DNA of 37,259 bases. Source: CAYMPH01 sp964392365. Lineage in GTDB: Bacteria > Spirochaetota > UBA4802 > UBA5550. Every line of letters starts with the position of its first letter. Within the stretch, counting starts at the first letter, position 1. The stretch lies in contig CAYMPH010000026.1 of NCBI GenBank assembly GCA_964392365.1, positions 1 to 37,259 of the forward strand, written 5' to 3'. The notes beneath the pieces were generated by a model. It had not been told where the DNA came from and did no database searches. It worked only from the letters and a program-made list of their open reading frames with translations. A program made the position numbers and the translations under genes. This document shows positions 14,151-22,125 of this stretch, piece by piece.

Positions 14151-14286
14151 ACCGTTGTCGCGGAGGCTAAGGGTCTTTTCCTGATTTTAAAAATTCCCTG
14201 TTCCAGCAGAATCTTTATTCCCTTCTAAATGAAAATTTCTCCCTTAACACCGGTGGCAAAGGCCACACCGGCTTGTTTAAAAATTA

Positions 14287-14382
14287 CTCTGACCCCTCAT
14301 GGTTCGGCTCTGGTCATCGAGTAGCCCGTAGGGCGTATCGAGATGCGCTCACCATTCGTTAATTAAGCTCTGCCTCCATGTT
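14287..14382. repeat. REP-like hairpin family, copy with a 35-nt insertion in the loop
   Basis: It has the same arms as 16335-16356 (ATGGT 14299-14303, ACCAT 14351-14355) and the same flanks (CTCTGACC, CATTCGTTAAT, GCTCTG). The 12-nt loop is split into TCGGCTC (14304-14310) and CGCTC (14346-14350) by 35 nt (14311-14345) that form their own imperfect hairpin (TAGCCC-GTA-GGGCGTA core). Confidence 0.7.
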
Positions 14383-14395
14383 CTAAAACCCTCAA

Positions 14396-16252
14396 TTAAT
14401 ATTTCAATATCACTGCATTAGAAGCTGTAGTGCTGCCTACTGCAGAAACTTTCGCGCCATTGTCAAAGAAAAACTGAGACTGGCCCCATATTGTGCCTGC
14501 AGCATACACATAGCCTTCGGAATCAATAGCCAGAGAATTGTGCAGGGATGTGTTAGGACCGGATATTAATGACTTTGCCATGTTTGCAGTTCCATTTTCG
14601 TCATATCTGACCAGTAAATTATTGGCGTATGTATTGTTCGTCAATACAGAAGCTGAAGGGCTGAAATATGTAATTCCGGAAGTTGTTATAGAACCTCCTG
14701 CGTAGATATTCCCTCTTGCGTCTGCTTTTACTGAATTGAAATATGTATCGCCGCTTGCAGTAACAGTGGACCTCGCCCAGAGAGCAGTGCCATCTGATCT
14801 ATATTTTACAAGAACAGAATTTCTTACTGTGTAGTTACCTGTAACTCTCACTCCGGTTGAAGGTGTATATGTGCCGGTATCTGCAAAATAATAAACACCA
14901 TTACCATCAATAAATCCGGCTGCGTAGATATTTCCTGCAGGATCAATCGTAACTGCATTAAAAAATGAATCGTATGAGCCACCGTTTAAGCTTCTGGCCC
15001 ATAAAGCATTGCCGGATGAATCATATTTCACAATTATAGGATTGTAGGAGCCATTCGATCCTCTTGCAGTAATTCCTGTACCATAGGTGTAAGTAACAGT
15101 ACCGGTAATATAGCCGGCTGCTATGATTGAGCCGTCAGGGCTTACAGCAAGTGAATAGTAAATCGATCCTCCTACTCCAGTGCTATTTGTGCGAGCCCAA
15201 AGTGCAGTGCCATTTTTATCATATTTAACAATTACTACGCTTGTATCAACATTAGTACCGCCCGCTGTGACTCCAGGGCCGAATGTATATATATCTCCAT
15301 TTATTCCTGCACCTCTAATGAGACCCGCAACATAAACATTATCCTCAGCATCGGTGGTAACAGCATAAAAAATGGAGTCTTGTCTACCGCTGATTATCGA
15401 TCTTGCCCATTGGGTCTGGCCGGCTGCATTGTATTTAACGAGGACAGCATTTTTCATTGTAGAGCTCGAACCTGCGGCAGTAATGCCACCGCCGAACGAG
15501 AAAGTGCTCGTGCCGTTTATATAACCTGCTGCATAATAATTTCCGCTGCTGTCAGCTGTTACTGCCTTGTATTCGCTGTGACTCAACCCTCCGCTAACCG
15601 AATTTGCCCACTGCGCCTGACCCAAAACATTATATTTCACAATCACTGCATTGAATGTGCTGAAAATGCCTGCTGCTGAAATGCTGTTCCCGAAATTATA
15701 AGTGCCTGTTCCGTTAATAGAACCTGCAGCGCAAGTATTGCCGTCAGAGTCTGAAAAAATAGAAATAAATGCGGATTTATCAGACCCTGCTGTTACCGAA
15801 CTCGCCCAGAGGCCCATATCAGGTCCGCGCGCAGCATAAATATTTTTGTTTCCATTCGAATCCCTGACCAGCACATTGAAATAGTACACCTGATTCCGGT
15901 CAAGACCTGTGGCATAAGCAGAGGTCATTGATGACCATGATGAACCTGCTGTTCCATTGGCAATAGCATCATTTAATGTTCCGATATTGTCTGATGTTGA
16001 ATAGACTACCATATATTCTATATCAAACCTGCTCCATACAGCATCAACCGCAGCATCCCACTCAAGAGTCACAGAAGTATCGCTCCTGTCTGTTAAGCGG
16101 ATCACCGGATTTCCGATTACAGGTGCAGCTGTATCACCGGAACCTCCAGATGCTGCTGTAACTGCGGAACTTCCCGCATTTCCGGAACATCCTGTGTAAA
16201 TTGCGAGTAATAAAAAAATAAAGCAAATGAATGCAAGCAGATTTGATTTCAT
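14396..16252 (-). CDS. Lipoprotein with FN3-like domain and seven propeller repeats
   Basis: A 618-residue exported lipoprotein. The N-terminus is a signal peptide with a relaxed lipobox (AIYTGC, Cys22). A fibronectin-III-like domain follows (about 42-150; TSVTLEWDAA, VYYFNVLVRDSNGN). Then come seven repeats of about 65-75 residues, each with LWARS-like, A-V/L-T-D-GN-Y-AAG-I-G and NAV-I-VKY segments, the style of SBBP/beta-propeller repeats. The last one stops at NAVILKY, as expected when a propeller closes on its first strand. I predict a seven-bladed surface propeller; ligand unknown. An SD (AGGAG) precedes ATG 16252. The high Ser/Thr/Gly content is as expected for a secreted protein. The order of domains is certain; the blade count is by eye. 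Confidence 0.8.
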   Translation of the reverse strand: MKSNLLAFICFIFLLLAIYTGCSGNAGSSAVTAASGGSGDTAAPVIGNPVIRLTDRSDTSVTLEWDAAVDAVWSRFDIEYMVVYSTSDNIGTLNDAIANGTAGSSWSSMTSAYATGLDRNQVYYFNVLVRDSNGNKNIYAARGPDMGLWASSVTAGSDKSAFISIFSDSDGNTCAAGSINGTGTYNFGNSISAAGIFSTFNAVIVKYNVLGQAQWANSVSGGLSHSEYKAVTADSSGNYYAAGYINGTSTFSFGGGITAAGSSSTMKNAVLVKYNAAGQTQWARSIISGRQDSIFYAVTTDAEDNVYVAGLIRGAGINGDIYTFGPGVTAGGTNVDTSVVIVKYDKNGTALWARTNSTGVGGSIYYSLAVSPDGSIIAAGYITGTVTYTYGTGITARGSNGSYNPIIVKYDSSGNALWARSLNGGSYDSFFNAVTIDPAGNIYAAGFIDGNGVYYFADTGTYTPSTGVRVTGNYTVRNSVLVKYRSDGTALWARSTVTASGDTYFNSVKADARGNIYAGGSITTSGITYFSPSASVLTNNTYANNLLVRYDENGTANMAKSLISGPNTSLHNSLAIDSEGYVYAAGTIWGQSQFFFDNGAKVSAVGSTTASNAVILKY

Positions 16253-16321
16253 ATTTTACTCCTGTAAAAAAAATTATACCGTAAGCGAAATATAAGGAAG
16301 AAGAACTATTTTTAAAATGAG

Positions 16322-16431
16322 GCTCTGACCTCTCATGGTTCGGCTCCGCTCACCATTCGTTAATATAGCTCTGACCCCGGAACCGGAAATGTCCCCACTA
16401 AACCAACACCGAAGCTCTGACCCCTTACTAA
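16322..16431. repeat. REP-like hairpin family, reference copy with GCTCTGACC flanks
   Basis: A stem ATGGT (16335-16339)/ACCAT (16352-16356) encloses TCGGCTCCGCTC. GCTCTGACC occurs at 16322-16330, again after TTAATATA (about 16368), and a third time near 16423. The unit fills the gap between the propeller lipoprotein and the DUF1566 gene. Confidence 0.7.
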
Positions 16432-16432
16432 A

Positions 16433-17026
16433 CTAAAACCGCCTTGCAGCACGTATGCTATTTAATGATGATTTTAGAGTAGATGCAGAAGATCCACCCT
16501 CAGAAGTACCGGGATCAAACAGAATATTGGATGCTTCATCAGAATCAGTTTCTGACGAGCTCCAATAATAACCATTTATAAAATTACCTGAATTAAATTT
16601 ATACAAATTTCTAAACATAAGATAAAGTTCATCTTTAGATGGTAAATACCAATCACTATATCCGCCGCCTCTGTAATCTACGCAGATTTTTGCAGCATAA
16701 CTATAACTGGGTGATCCTATGATTGAAACAATTTTTGTAGTATTTGAAGGGCCACTGCCTATTGTTTGATCAGTAGCGTTAGTAAGAAGAAAACCGTCAG
16801 AATCTTCGTCTATGTCCCATCGTATTCCTAAAACAGCATTTTCAACAGGGGAAGCTTCCATATATCTCCATCCGTCGGTTTTTGCATTCGGGTTGATGTA
16901 GAAAATCAATCCTCCTGCAGGGCCTCTGTCTCGGAGATTGTATGTTTTGGATGAATCAAGATAGATGTATTCACATCCTATAAAAAGAATAAGTGCTGTA
17001 AAAATAGAAAGAATTTTTATTTTCAT
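16433..17026 (-). CDS. DUF1566 (Lcl-type C-terminal domain) lipoprotein
   Basis: A 197-residue lipoprotein: signal peptide with lipobox LFIGC (Cys18), then a DUF1566 domain. Diagnostic segments are RGPAGGLIFYINPN (34-47), DWYLPSKDELYLMFRNLY, a GYYWSSSE block and the terminal SIRAARRF. DUF1566 domains occur in many surface proteins of spirochaetes and other diderms and resemble C-type-lectin/FGE-like folds; a binding role at the outer surface is likely but unproven. A purine-rich SD (GGGGTGGGGA) precedes ATG 17026. The gene follows the FN3/barrel gene after 11 nt and is likely co-transcribed with it. Confidence 0.88.
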   Translation of the reverse strand: MKIKILSIFTALILFIGCEYIYLDSSKTYNLRDRGPAGGLIFYINPNAKTDGWRYMEASPVENAVLGIRWDIDEDSDGFLLTNATDQTIGSGPSNTTKIVSIIGSPSYSYAAKICVDYRGGGYSDWYLPSKDELYLMFRNLYKFNSGNFINGYYWSSSETDSDEASNILFDPGTSEGGSSASTLKSSLNSIRAARRF

Positions 17027-17037
17027 ATCCCCACCCC

Positions 17038-18627
17038 TTAAAATCTGAAGTACATTCCCGCTTTTAATGACATTGAACTGATGTCTGTATTAACTTTATC
17101 AAGAGCTATTGCCCATCCTATTGTGCATTCAATATATAAACCGAAAAATTCTGCAAGTGTAAACGCAATTCCAATATTCCCGTCAATTCCTATGCCGCCG
17201 AAGTCGAAATTCTTAGTTCGTGCGTATTCGTGAAGCCATAAACCTTTAAATGAGACTCCTGCATAAGGATAAATAAAATCAAATACAAGAAATCCGAAAT
17301 TTAAGCCAAAGTTAAATGAGTTTTGAAATGTATTTGTATCTTCAGCAGAATTAACTCCATAAGCAAAATTGATTCCTGTTTTTACTGAAATGTAGTTATT
17401 GAAAAAATACGAATATGTTATATCTGCTCCATGCATATCAGAATATATATTTTTTACTGGTGAAGTATAAGGAATAGAAAGCATATATGCAATTCTGATG
17501 CCTGAAGGAACTTTTGCTTTTTCAGTTTTAATCAGATCAATAACTGTTTCTTCATTTTTTGATTTAACCTTAGCGTTTGAATTTGTATATAATATTAATT
17601 CATTGCTTTGAATGGTTTCAGTTTTATCTTTTCCGGTTCCAGTAACCTTTATGGCATATTCGGTATTTTTTGAAAGTCCTTTAAAGGTATAGGAATTGTC
17701 ATTTGTGTTTGCTGCAAGTTTATAAGGTTCCCCCTTTTTCTTTAAATATATATTATATTTTTCAACCGGTTCAAATGGCACAAACCATTTAAGGTCAATG
17801 CTGTCAGGCCCTGCATTCCCTCTCAGGCCATTTGGAAAACGGTCAGTAATGAAAAGAATTTCAGACCGTTTAACAGTAAAATTTTCTGTTTTATCAAGAT
17901 CAAAGCTCAAAGTATATCCATCCGGATTTTCGGAAATTAAATATGCCTGGAATACTTTACCGTCTTTCAATTTTATATCAACAATGGCTTTAGTGGTTAT
18001 GCTGATTTCGTTGCTCGGCAGGGATTCATAATTATCTTTGTCAACGCTTGTTACTTTTAAATAATATGTTGTTTTAGGTAAAAGATTTTTAATTTTAATT
18101 GTTTTACCGGTTGTATAGTCCGCCATTTCATATTTATTATTGGTGTTTTTCGATATATAGATATTATATCTTTTAACTGTATCGTATGGCGGAAGCCAGC
18201 TGAGATATACATATTTTGTCCCGATTATTCCATCTGATTTAAGACCCGATGGATTTTTTTCTGACATGAAAAGCACTTCATTTCTGTTCAGAGAAAATTC
18301 TTCAGGTTGGTTTAAATTTTTTCTGAATATAAAGGAGTCCTGATCTTCATCAACAATATAAGCAACAATGCCTTCACCTGTGCGTTTCTGGATAAAAAGC
18401 TTCCTTATCTTCATATTTGTATAAATAGTTCGTAACACTTTATAGTGAGGATAACTGGTTATTCTGTTCTGTTCATCAAGAATAACCACCTCATTTGCAG
18501 TTTCATTGATGACCTTTCCAGTTATAATTGATCCGTCTTTCAGGAAGAGATTTTCAGCTTTGAGCTGGATAGTACAAAATAACATTATAATTGTAATGAT
18601 TTTAAGTATAATAAAAATATTTTTCAA
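17038..18627 (-). CDS. Exported protein with two FN3-like domains and C-terminal beta-barrel
   Basis: A 529-residue protein starting at TTG 18627 with AGAGG 6-7 nt upstream. A signal peptide (about 1-24) is followed by two copies of a module: a small DG-x-I/V-x-G strand domain (LFLKDGSIITGKV; IKLKDGKVFQAYL), a RNEVLFM/RSEILFI-x-D/E-x-P-x-GL strand, and an FN3 domain (about 136-212 and 272-348) with YNIYI and TTYYLKV-type strands. The C-terminal third (about 375-529) alternates hydrophobic strands and ends in F, like an outer-membrane beta barrel. It looks like a surface protein with periplasmic or external FN3 arms. The module duplication is clear by eye. Function unknown. Confidence 0.72.
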   Translation of the reverse strand: MKNIFIILKIITIIMLFCTIQLKAENLFLKDGSIITGKVINETANEVVILDEQNRITSYPHYKVLRTIYTNMKIRKLFIQKRTGEGIVAYIVDEDQDSFIFRKNLNQPEEFSLNRNEVLFMSEKNPSGLKSDGIIGTKYVYLSWLPPYDTVKRYNIYISKNTNNKYEMADYTTGKTIKIKNLLPKTTYYLKVTSVDKDNYESLPSNEISITTKAIVDIKLKDGKVFQAYLISENPDGYTLSFDLDKTENFTVKRSEILFITDRFPNGLRGNAGPDSIDLKWFVPFEPVEKYNIYLKKKGEPYKLAANTNDNSYTFKGLSKNTEYAIKVTGTGKDKTETIQSNELILYTNSNAKVKSKNEETVIDLIKTEKAKVPSGIRIAYMLSIPYTSPVKNIYSDMHGADITYSYFFNNYISVKTGINFAYGVNSAEDTNTFQNSFNFGLNFGFLVFDFIYPYAGVSFKGLWLHEYARTKNFDFGGIGIDGNIGIAFTLAEFFGLYIECTIGWAIALDKVNTDISSMSLKAGMYFRF

Positions 18628-18875
18628 ATAAACCTCTAAGCTATATCTGCATATAAAATTGTAAAACTTTTCTAAAAAAATGGATTTATTTTTTTTGTCA
18701 ATTTATTTATACTCTTTTCCGGTAATATATTGCAGAAAAAGTTGATTTAAAGCTATATTATACAATAAACCATCGTAAGAAAAATTCTTGCCTAATTTCA
18801 TTCAAAAATATGCAATAGGCAACAATAGAAATTTGAAAATAGTGTTTAACAATTGATTTATAAAGAAGGTTTATT

Positions 18876-19445
18876 ATGATAAAAAAATGGATTATATTTA
18901 TAGCTGCTGCAGCTCTGATAACCTCATGTGGAACCGGAACAAAAAAAGATTCTTCATTAGGCGATAAGCCTGGTAAAGATTCCGCTTCTGCAGAGAAGAT
19001 TGCCCGTGAAAATAAAAAATTTCTTGAACAGGATAAATCTGCTTCAGAGCTTTTCAGGGTTCTACTTACTTCTGAAGAGTATGCCGTTTCTCAGATGAGA
19101 TTTGAAGATTTTATCAAAAGAGAAGATGACAAGGGCGGAGATAAATACATGAGCGAGGAAATTAAGAAGCTCGGCAAGATTGATGAAGCCAGGGAAGGTG
19201 AAATCCTGGTCTGGCTTTTTCCTGATACAGGCAGAATCATGAAGATAAGGCCTCAGAGGCCGATTTATCTGATTGAAGTTGACAAGCTTCTGAATGATGA
19301 CATACAGAGATGGAATTTTAAATTTCCTAAAAAAATTGTTGAGCCAACAAAATTTGAAATCAAATACAGGGTTGTACTGAAAAAAACGCAGACTGATGAT
19401 GAAATTCTTCAGGAGGTCCGCCAGAAGATGAAGGACACTCAGTAA
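18876..19445 (+). CDS. Lipoprotein of unknown function upstream of alaS
   Basis: A 189-residue lipoprotein: signal peptide MIKKWIIFIAAAALITSC with a good lipobox (LITSC, Cys18), then a Lys/Asp/Ser-rich linker and a mostly helical charged domain. The segment EGEILVWLFPDTGRIMKIRPQ and a C-terminal charged helix (DDEILQEVRQKMKDTQ) stand out, but I recognise no family. An SD (GAAGG) precedes ATG 18876. It ends 15 nt before alaS, so the two form an operon. Confidence 0.8.
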   Translation: MIKKWIIFIAAAALITSCGTGTKKDSSLGDKPGKDSASAEKIARENKKFLEQDKSASELFRVLLTSEEYAVSQMRFEDFIKREDDKGGDKYMSEEIKKLGKIDEAREGEILVWLFPDTGRIMKIRPQRPIYLIEVDKLLNDDIQRWNFKFPKKIVEPTKFEIKYRVVLKKTQTDDEILQEVRQKMKDTQ

Positions 19446-19460
19446 AAAACGGAGAGAGTA

Positions 19461-22091
19461 ATGCTTAAAGTAAAAGATTTACGAAATTCATTTATAGATT
19501 ATTTTAAAAGCAAAGAACACAGAATCGTTCCTTCTAGTCCGCTTCTTCCCAAAGACGATCCTACACTGCTTTTTACAACAGCAGGCATGGTTCAGTTTAA
19601 GCCGATGTTTGCAGGAACAGTTGATCTTGAATATACAAGAGCTGCTTCAATACAGAAGTGCCTCAGAACAAGCGATCTTGAACAGGTAGGCCGTACAAAA
19701 AGGCACATGACATTTTTTGAAATGCTCGGCAATTTTTCATTCGGCGATTATTTTAAAAATGAAGCCATTGAATGGGCCTGGGAATTTTCAACAGAAGTTA
19801 TTAAATTCCAGAAAGATAAAATCTGGATTTCAATATTTGAAAATGATGATGAAGCTTATGAAATCTGGAATAAAAAAATAGGCGTTCCTTCCTCAAGGAT
19901 TGTACGTTTAGGCAGGAAGGATAATTTCTGGGGTCCTGCAGGAGATTCAGGTGCTTGCGGTCCATGCTCCGAGCTTTATCTTGACCGCGGCGAGGAATAT
20001 GGATGCAGAAAACCTGACTGCAAACCGGGCTGCGACTGCGATCGCTTTCTTGAATTCTGGAATCTTGTATTTAATCAATTCTATCAGGACACCACAGGCA
20101 AACAGATACCTCTTCCTAAAACAGGAATTGATACAGGTATGGGACTTGAAAGGCTTGCTACACTTGAGCAGAATGTGGATTCGGTTTTTGAAACAGACGA
20201 GATGATGACTCTGATTAAATTTATATCTTCAAATACCGGAAAAGATTACAAAGCACAAAATATAATTCCAATGAATGTTATTGCAGATCATGCGCGTACC
20301 CTTTCGTTCGCAATGTCCGATGGAATCTACCCTTCAAATGACGGCAGAGGATATGTCTTAAGAAGGATATTAAGGCGCGCGCTCCGTTACGGCAGAATGC
20401 TTTCAATACGGGAACCTTTTATTTACAGACTCGTTGACCCTGTTTCAGATCTTATGAGCCCGTATTATCCTGAACTTAAAGATTCAGTGAAAAATATTAA
20501 AAACGTAATTGAATCAGAAGAGAAAAGATTTCTCGAAACAATTGAAAACGGTATGGATCGTCTCGAAGAAATTATAAAGGGTATGAAAAAATCAGGCGGA
20601 AAATTAATATCAGGCAGTGATGCTTTTACTCTTTATGATACTTTCGGTTTCCCGTATGAAATGACAGAGGAAATTGCACAGGAAAATTCGCTGTCTATTG
20701 ATAGAAGCGGATTTGAAAAAAACATGCAGGACCAGCGCGATAGAGGCAAACAGAGCTGGAAAGGCGCGGATGTTCTGGGAAAAGTTTTTGATGAAGCAGC
20801 TAAAACAGCGGGCGATACTGTGTTCCTGGGTTACGATTCTACAGCAGCAGATTCTGAAATTGTTCTGGTTTACTCGGATGCATCGGATAATAAAAATATC
20901 AGGCAGAATGAGGAAGGATTTATTGTTCTAAAAGAAACCCCTTTCTATGGAGAGGCAGGCGGTCAGGTCGGTGACATTGGAAAGATTACTTCAGGTACAT
21001 CAGTTTTTGAAGTGAGCGACACAAAGAAAATAAATAAAACAATTATTCATATAGGAAAAGTAATTTCAGGTGAATTTAAAACCGGCAGCAGAGTTAACGC
21101 ATCAGTTGATGTATTAAACAGAAATTTAATCAGGGCAAATCATACTGCAACTCATCTTCTTCAGGCAGCTCTCAGAAATCTGCTCGGAAACCATGTTAAG
21201 CAGGCAGGCTCACGCGTTGATCCTGAAAGAATGCGTTTTGATTTTTCGCATTTCAGCGCGCTCAGTCATGACGAAATTGCCGGCATAGAAAAAACTGTTA
21301 ATGAAAAAATCTGGTCAAATATTCCAGTTAACACAAAGGTTATGAATTTAGATGATGCAGTTAAGTCCGGTGCAATGGCTGTATTTGATGAAAAATATGA
21401 GGATAAAGTCCGTGTTGTTACAGTGGATGGGTACAGCAGTGAGCTATGCGGAGGTACACATGTTTCAAAAACAGGCGAGATCGGCCTTATTAAAATTATT
21501 AAAGAATCATCTCCCGGAGCAGGCCTTAGAAGAATCGAAGCAGTAACTTTAAAAGGCGCAATGGAAAGACTTGCCAATTATGAAAATATAGTTTCTGAAA
21601 TTTCCGGAAACCTTAATGTATCTGAGAACGACATTATTAAAAAAATAGAAGACACTTCTGCAAAATTCAAGGCACTTGAAAAAGAACTGGATAAAATGAA
21701 GAGAAGTTCGCTCGCTTCAGGAATTGATGAAATGATAAGCAAAGCTGTTGAATTGAACGGGGTTAAAATTATATCTTCAGTATTCAAAGATATGGATGCA
21801 GATTCACTCAGGGAGCTTACCGACAAAATAAGATCAAAAGTCCAGAATTCGGTTGTACTGTTTGTTTCTGAAATTGAAAATAAAGCGCTCTTTCTTTTTG
21901 CAGCAACTTCCCAGGCGGTAAGCAAAGGGGCAGATTGCGGAGCTGTTATAAGAGAAGCATCAAAGATTGCAGGCGGCGGAGGCGGCGGCAGAAAGGATAT
22001 GGCCCAGGCTGGAGGAAAAGATCCTTCGAAGATTGATGCTGCAATAAAAGAAGCAGTTTCCATGACAATGAAAATGCTGGGGAAAAAATAA
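19461..22091 (+). CDS. alaS: Alanine--tRNA ligase
   Basis: An 876-residue class II aminoacyl-tRNA synthetase, full family length. The N-terminal catalytic core has class II motifs (RHMTFFEMLGNFSFGDYF, 81-98; FWNLVFNQF; GMGLER). The editing domain has HxxxH (RANHTATHLL; His561, His565) and the C-GGTH motif (Cys663, His667) that binds zinc and removes mischarged Ser/Gly. The C-terminal DHHA1 domain has GGGGGGRKDMAQAGG. A Cys-rich insert CGPCSELYLD...CRKPDCKPGCDCD (166-194) is the usual family insertion. SD GGAG precedes ATG 19461. It follows a lipoprotein gene closely; a histidine kinase gene follows 34 nt later. Confidence 0.98.
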   Translation: MLKVKDLRNSFIDYFKSKEHRIVPSSPLLPKDDPTLLFTTAGMVQFKPMFAGTVDLEYTRAASIQKCLRTSDLEQVGRTKRHMTFFEMLGNFSFGDYFKNEAIEWAWEFSTEVIKFQKDKIWISIFENDDEAYEIWNKKIGVPSSRIVRLGRKDNFWGPAGDSGACGPCSELYLDRGEEYGCRKPDCKPGCDCDRFLEFWNLVFNQFYQDTTGKQIPLPKTGIDTGMGLERLATLEQNVDSVFETDEMMTLIKFISSNTGKDYKAQNIIPMNVIADHARTLSFAMSDGIYPSNDGRGYVLRRILRRALRYGRMLSIREPFIYRLVDPVSDLMSPYYPELKDSVKNIKNVIESEEKRFLETIENGMDRLEEIIKGMKKSGGKLISGSDAFTLYDTFGFPYEMTEEIAQENSLSIDRSGFEKNMQDQRDRGKQSWKGADVLGKVFDEAAKTAGDTVFLGYDSTAADSEIVLVYSDASDNKNIRQNEEGFIVLKETPFYGEAGGQVGDIGKITSGTSVFEVSDTKKINKTIIHIGKVISGEFKTGSRVNASVDVLNRNLIRANHTATHLLQAALRNLLGNHVKQAGSRVDPERMRFDFSHFSALSHDEIAGIEKTVNEKIWSNIPVNTKVMNLDDAVKSGAMAVFDEKYEDKVRVVTVDGYSSELCGGTHVSKTGEIGLIKIIKESSPGAGLRRIEAVTLKGAMERLANYENIVSEISGNLNVSENDIIKKIEDTSAKFKALEKELDKMKRSSLASGIDEMISKAVELNGVKIISSVFKDMDADSLRELTDKIRSKVQNSVVLFVSEIENKALFLFAATSQAVSKGADCGAVIREASKIAGGGGGGRKDMAQAGGKDPSKIDAAIKEAVSMTMKMLGKK

Positions 22092-22125
22092 ATTTTAAAT
22101 ATTATTCATAAAAAAGGCAAATGCG

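Larger units (their letters stand above)
14006..14395. other. 390-bp non-coding repeat-rich region
   Basis: The gap between the Rpn gene and the convergent propeller lipoprotein contains no credible gene. It holds an 18-bp hairpin (14013-14054), a nested GTCGC/GCGAC structure (about 14069-14110), a TCCC/GGGA hairpin of the 12-nt-loop family (14131-14150), a CCGGTGGC...GCCACACCGG pairing (about 14250-14275) and a loop-interrupted repeat (14287-14382). Confidence 0.65.

Noticed and set aside
14396..14420. Propeller lipoprotein truncated by the adjacent repeat
   Set aside because: It ends at NAVILKY, the same place as the first strand closure expected in a circular repeat protein, so the end looks natural.
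21266..22063. Two long minus-strand open frames within alaS (up to 161 codons)
   Set aside because: They are antisense to a complete, well-conserved alaS; their translations are low-complexity Ser/Ile/Pro-rich, the mirror of alaS codon use.
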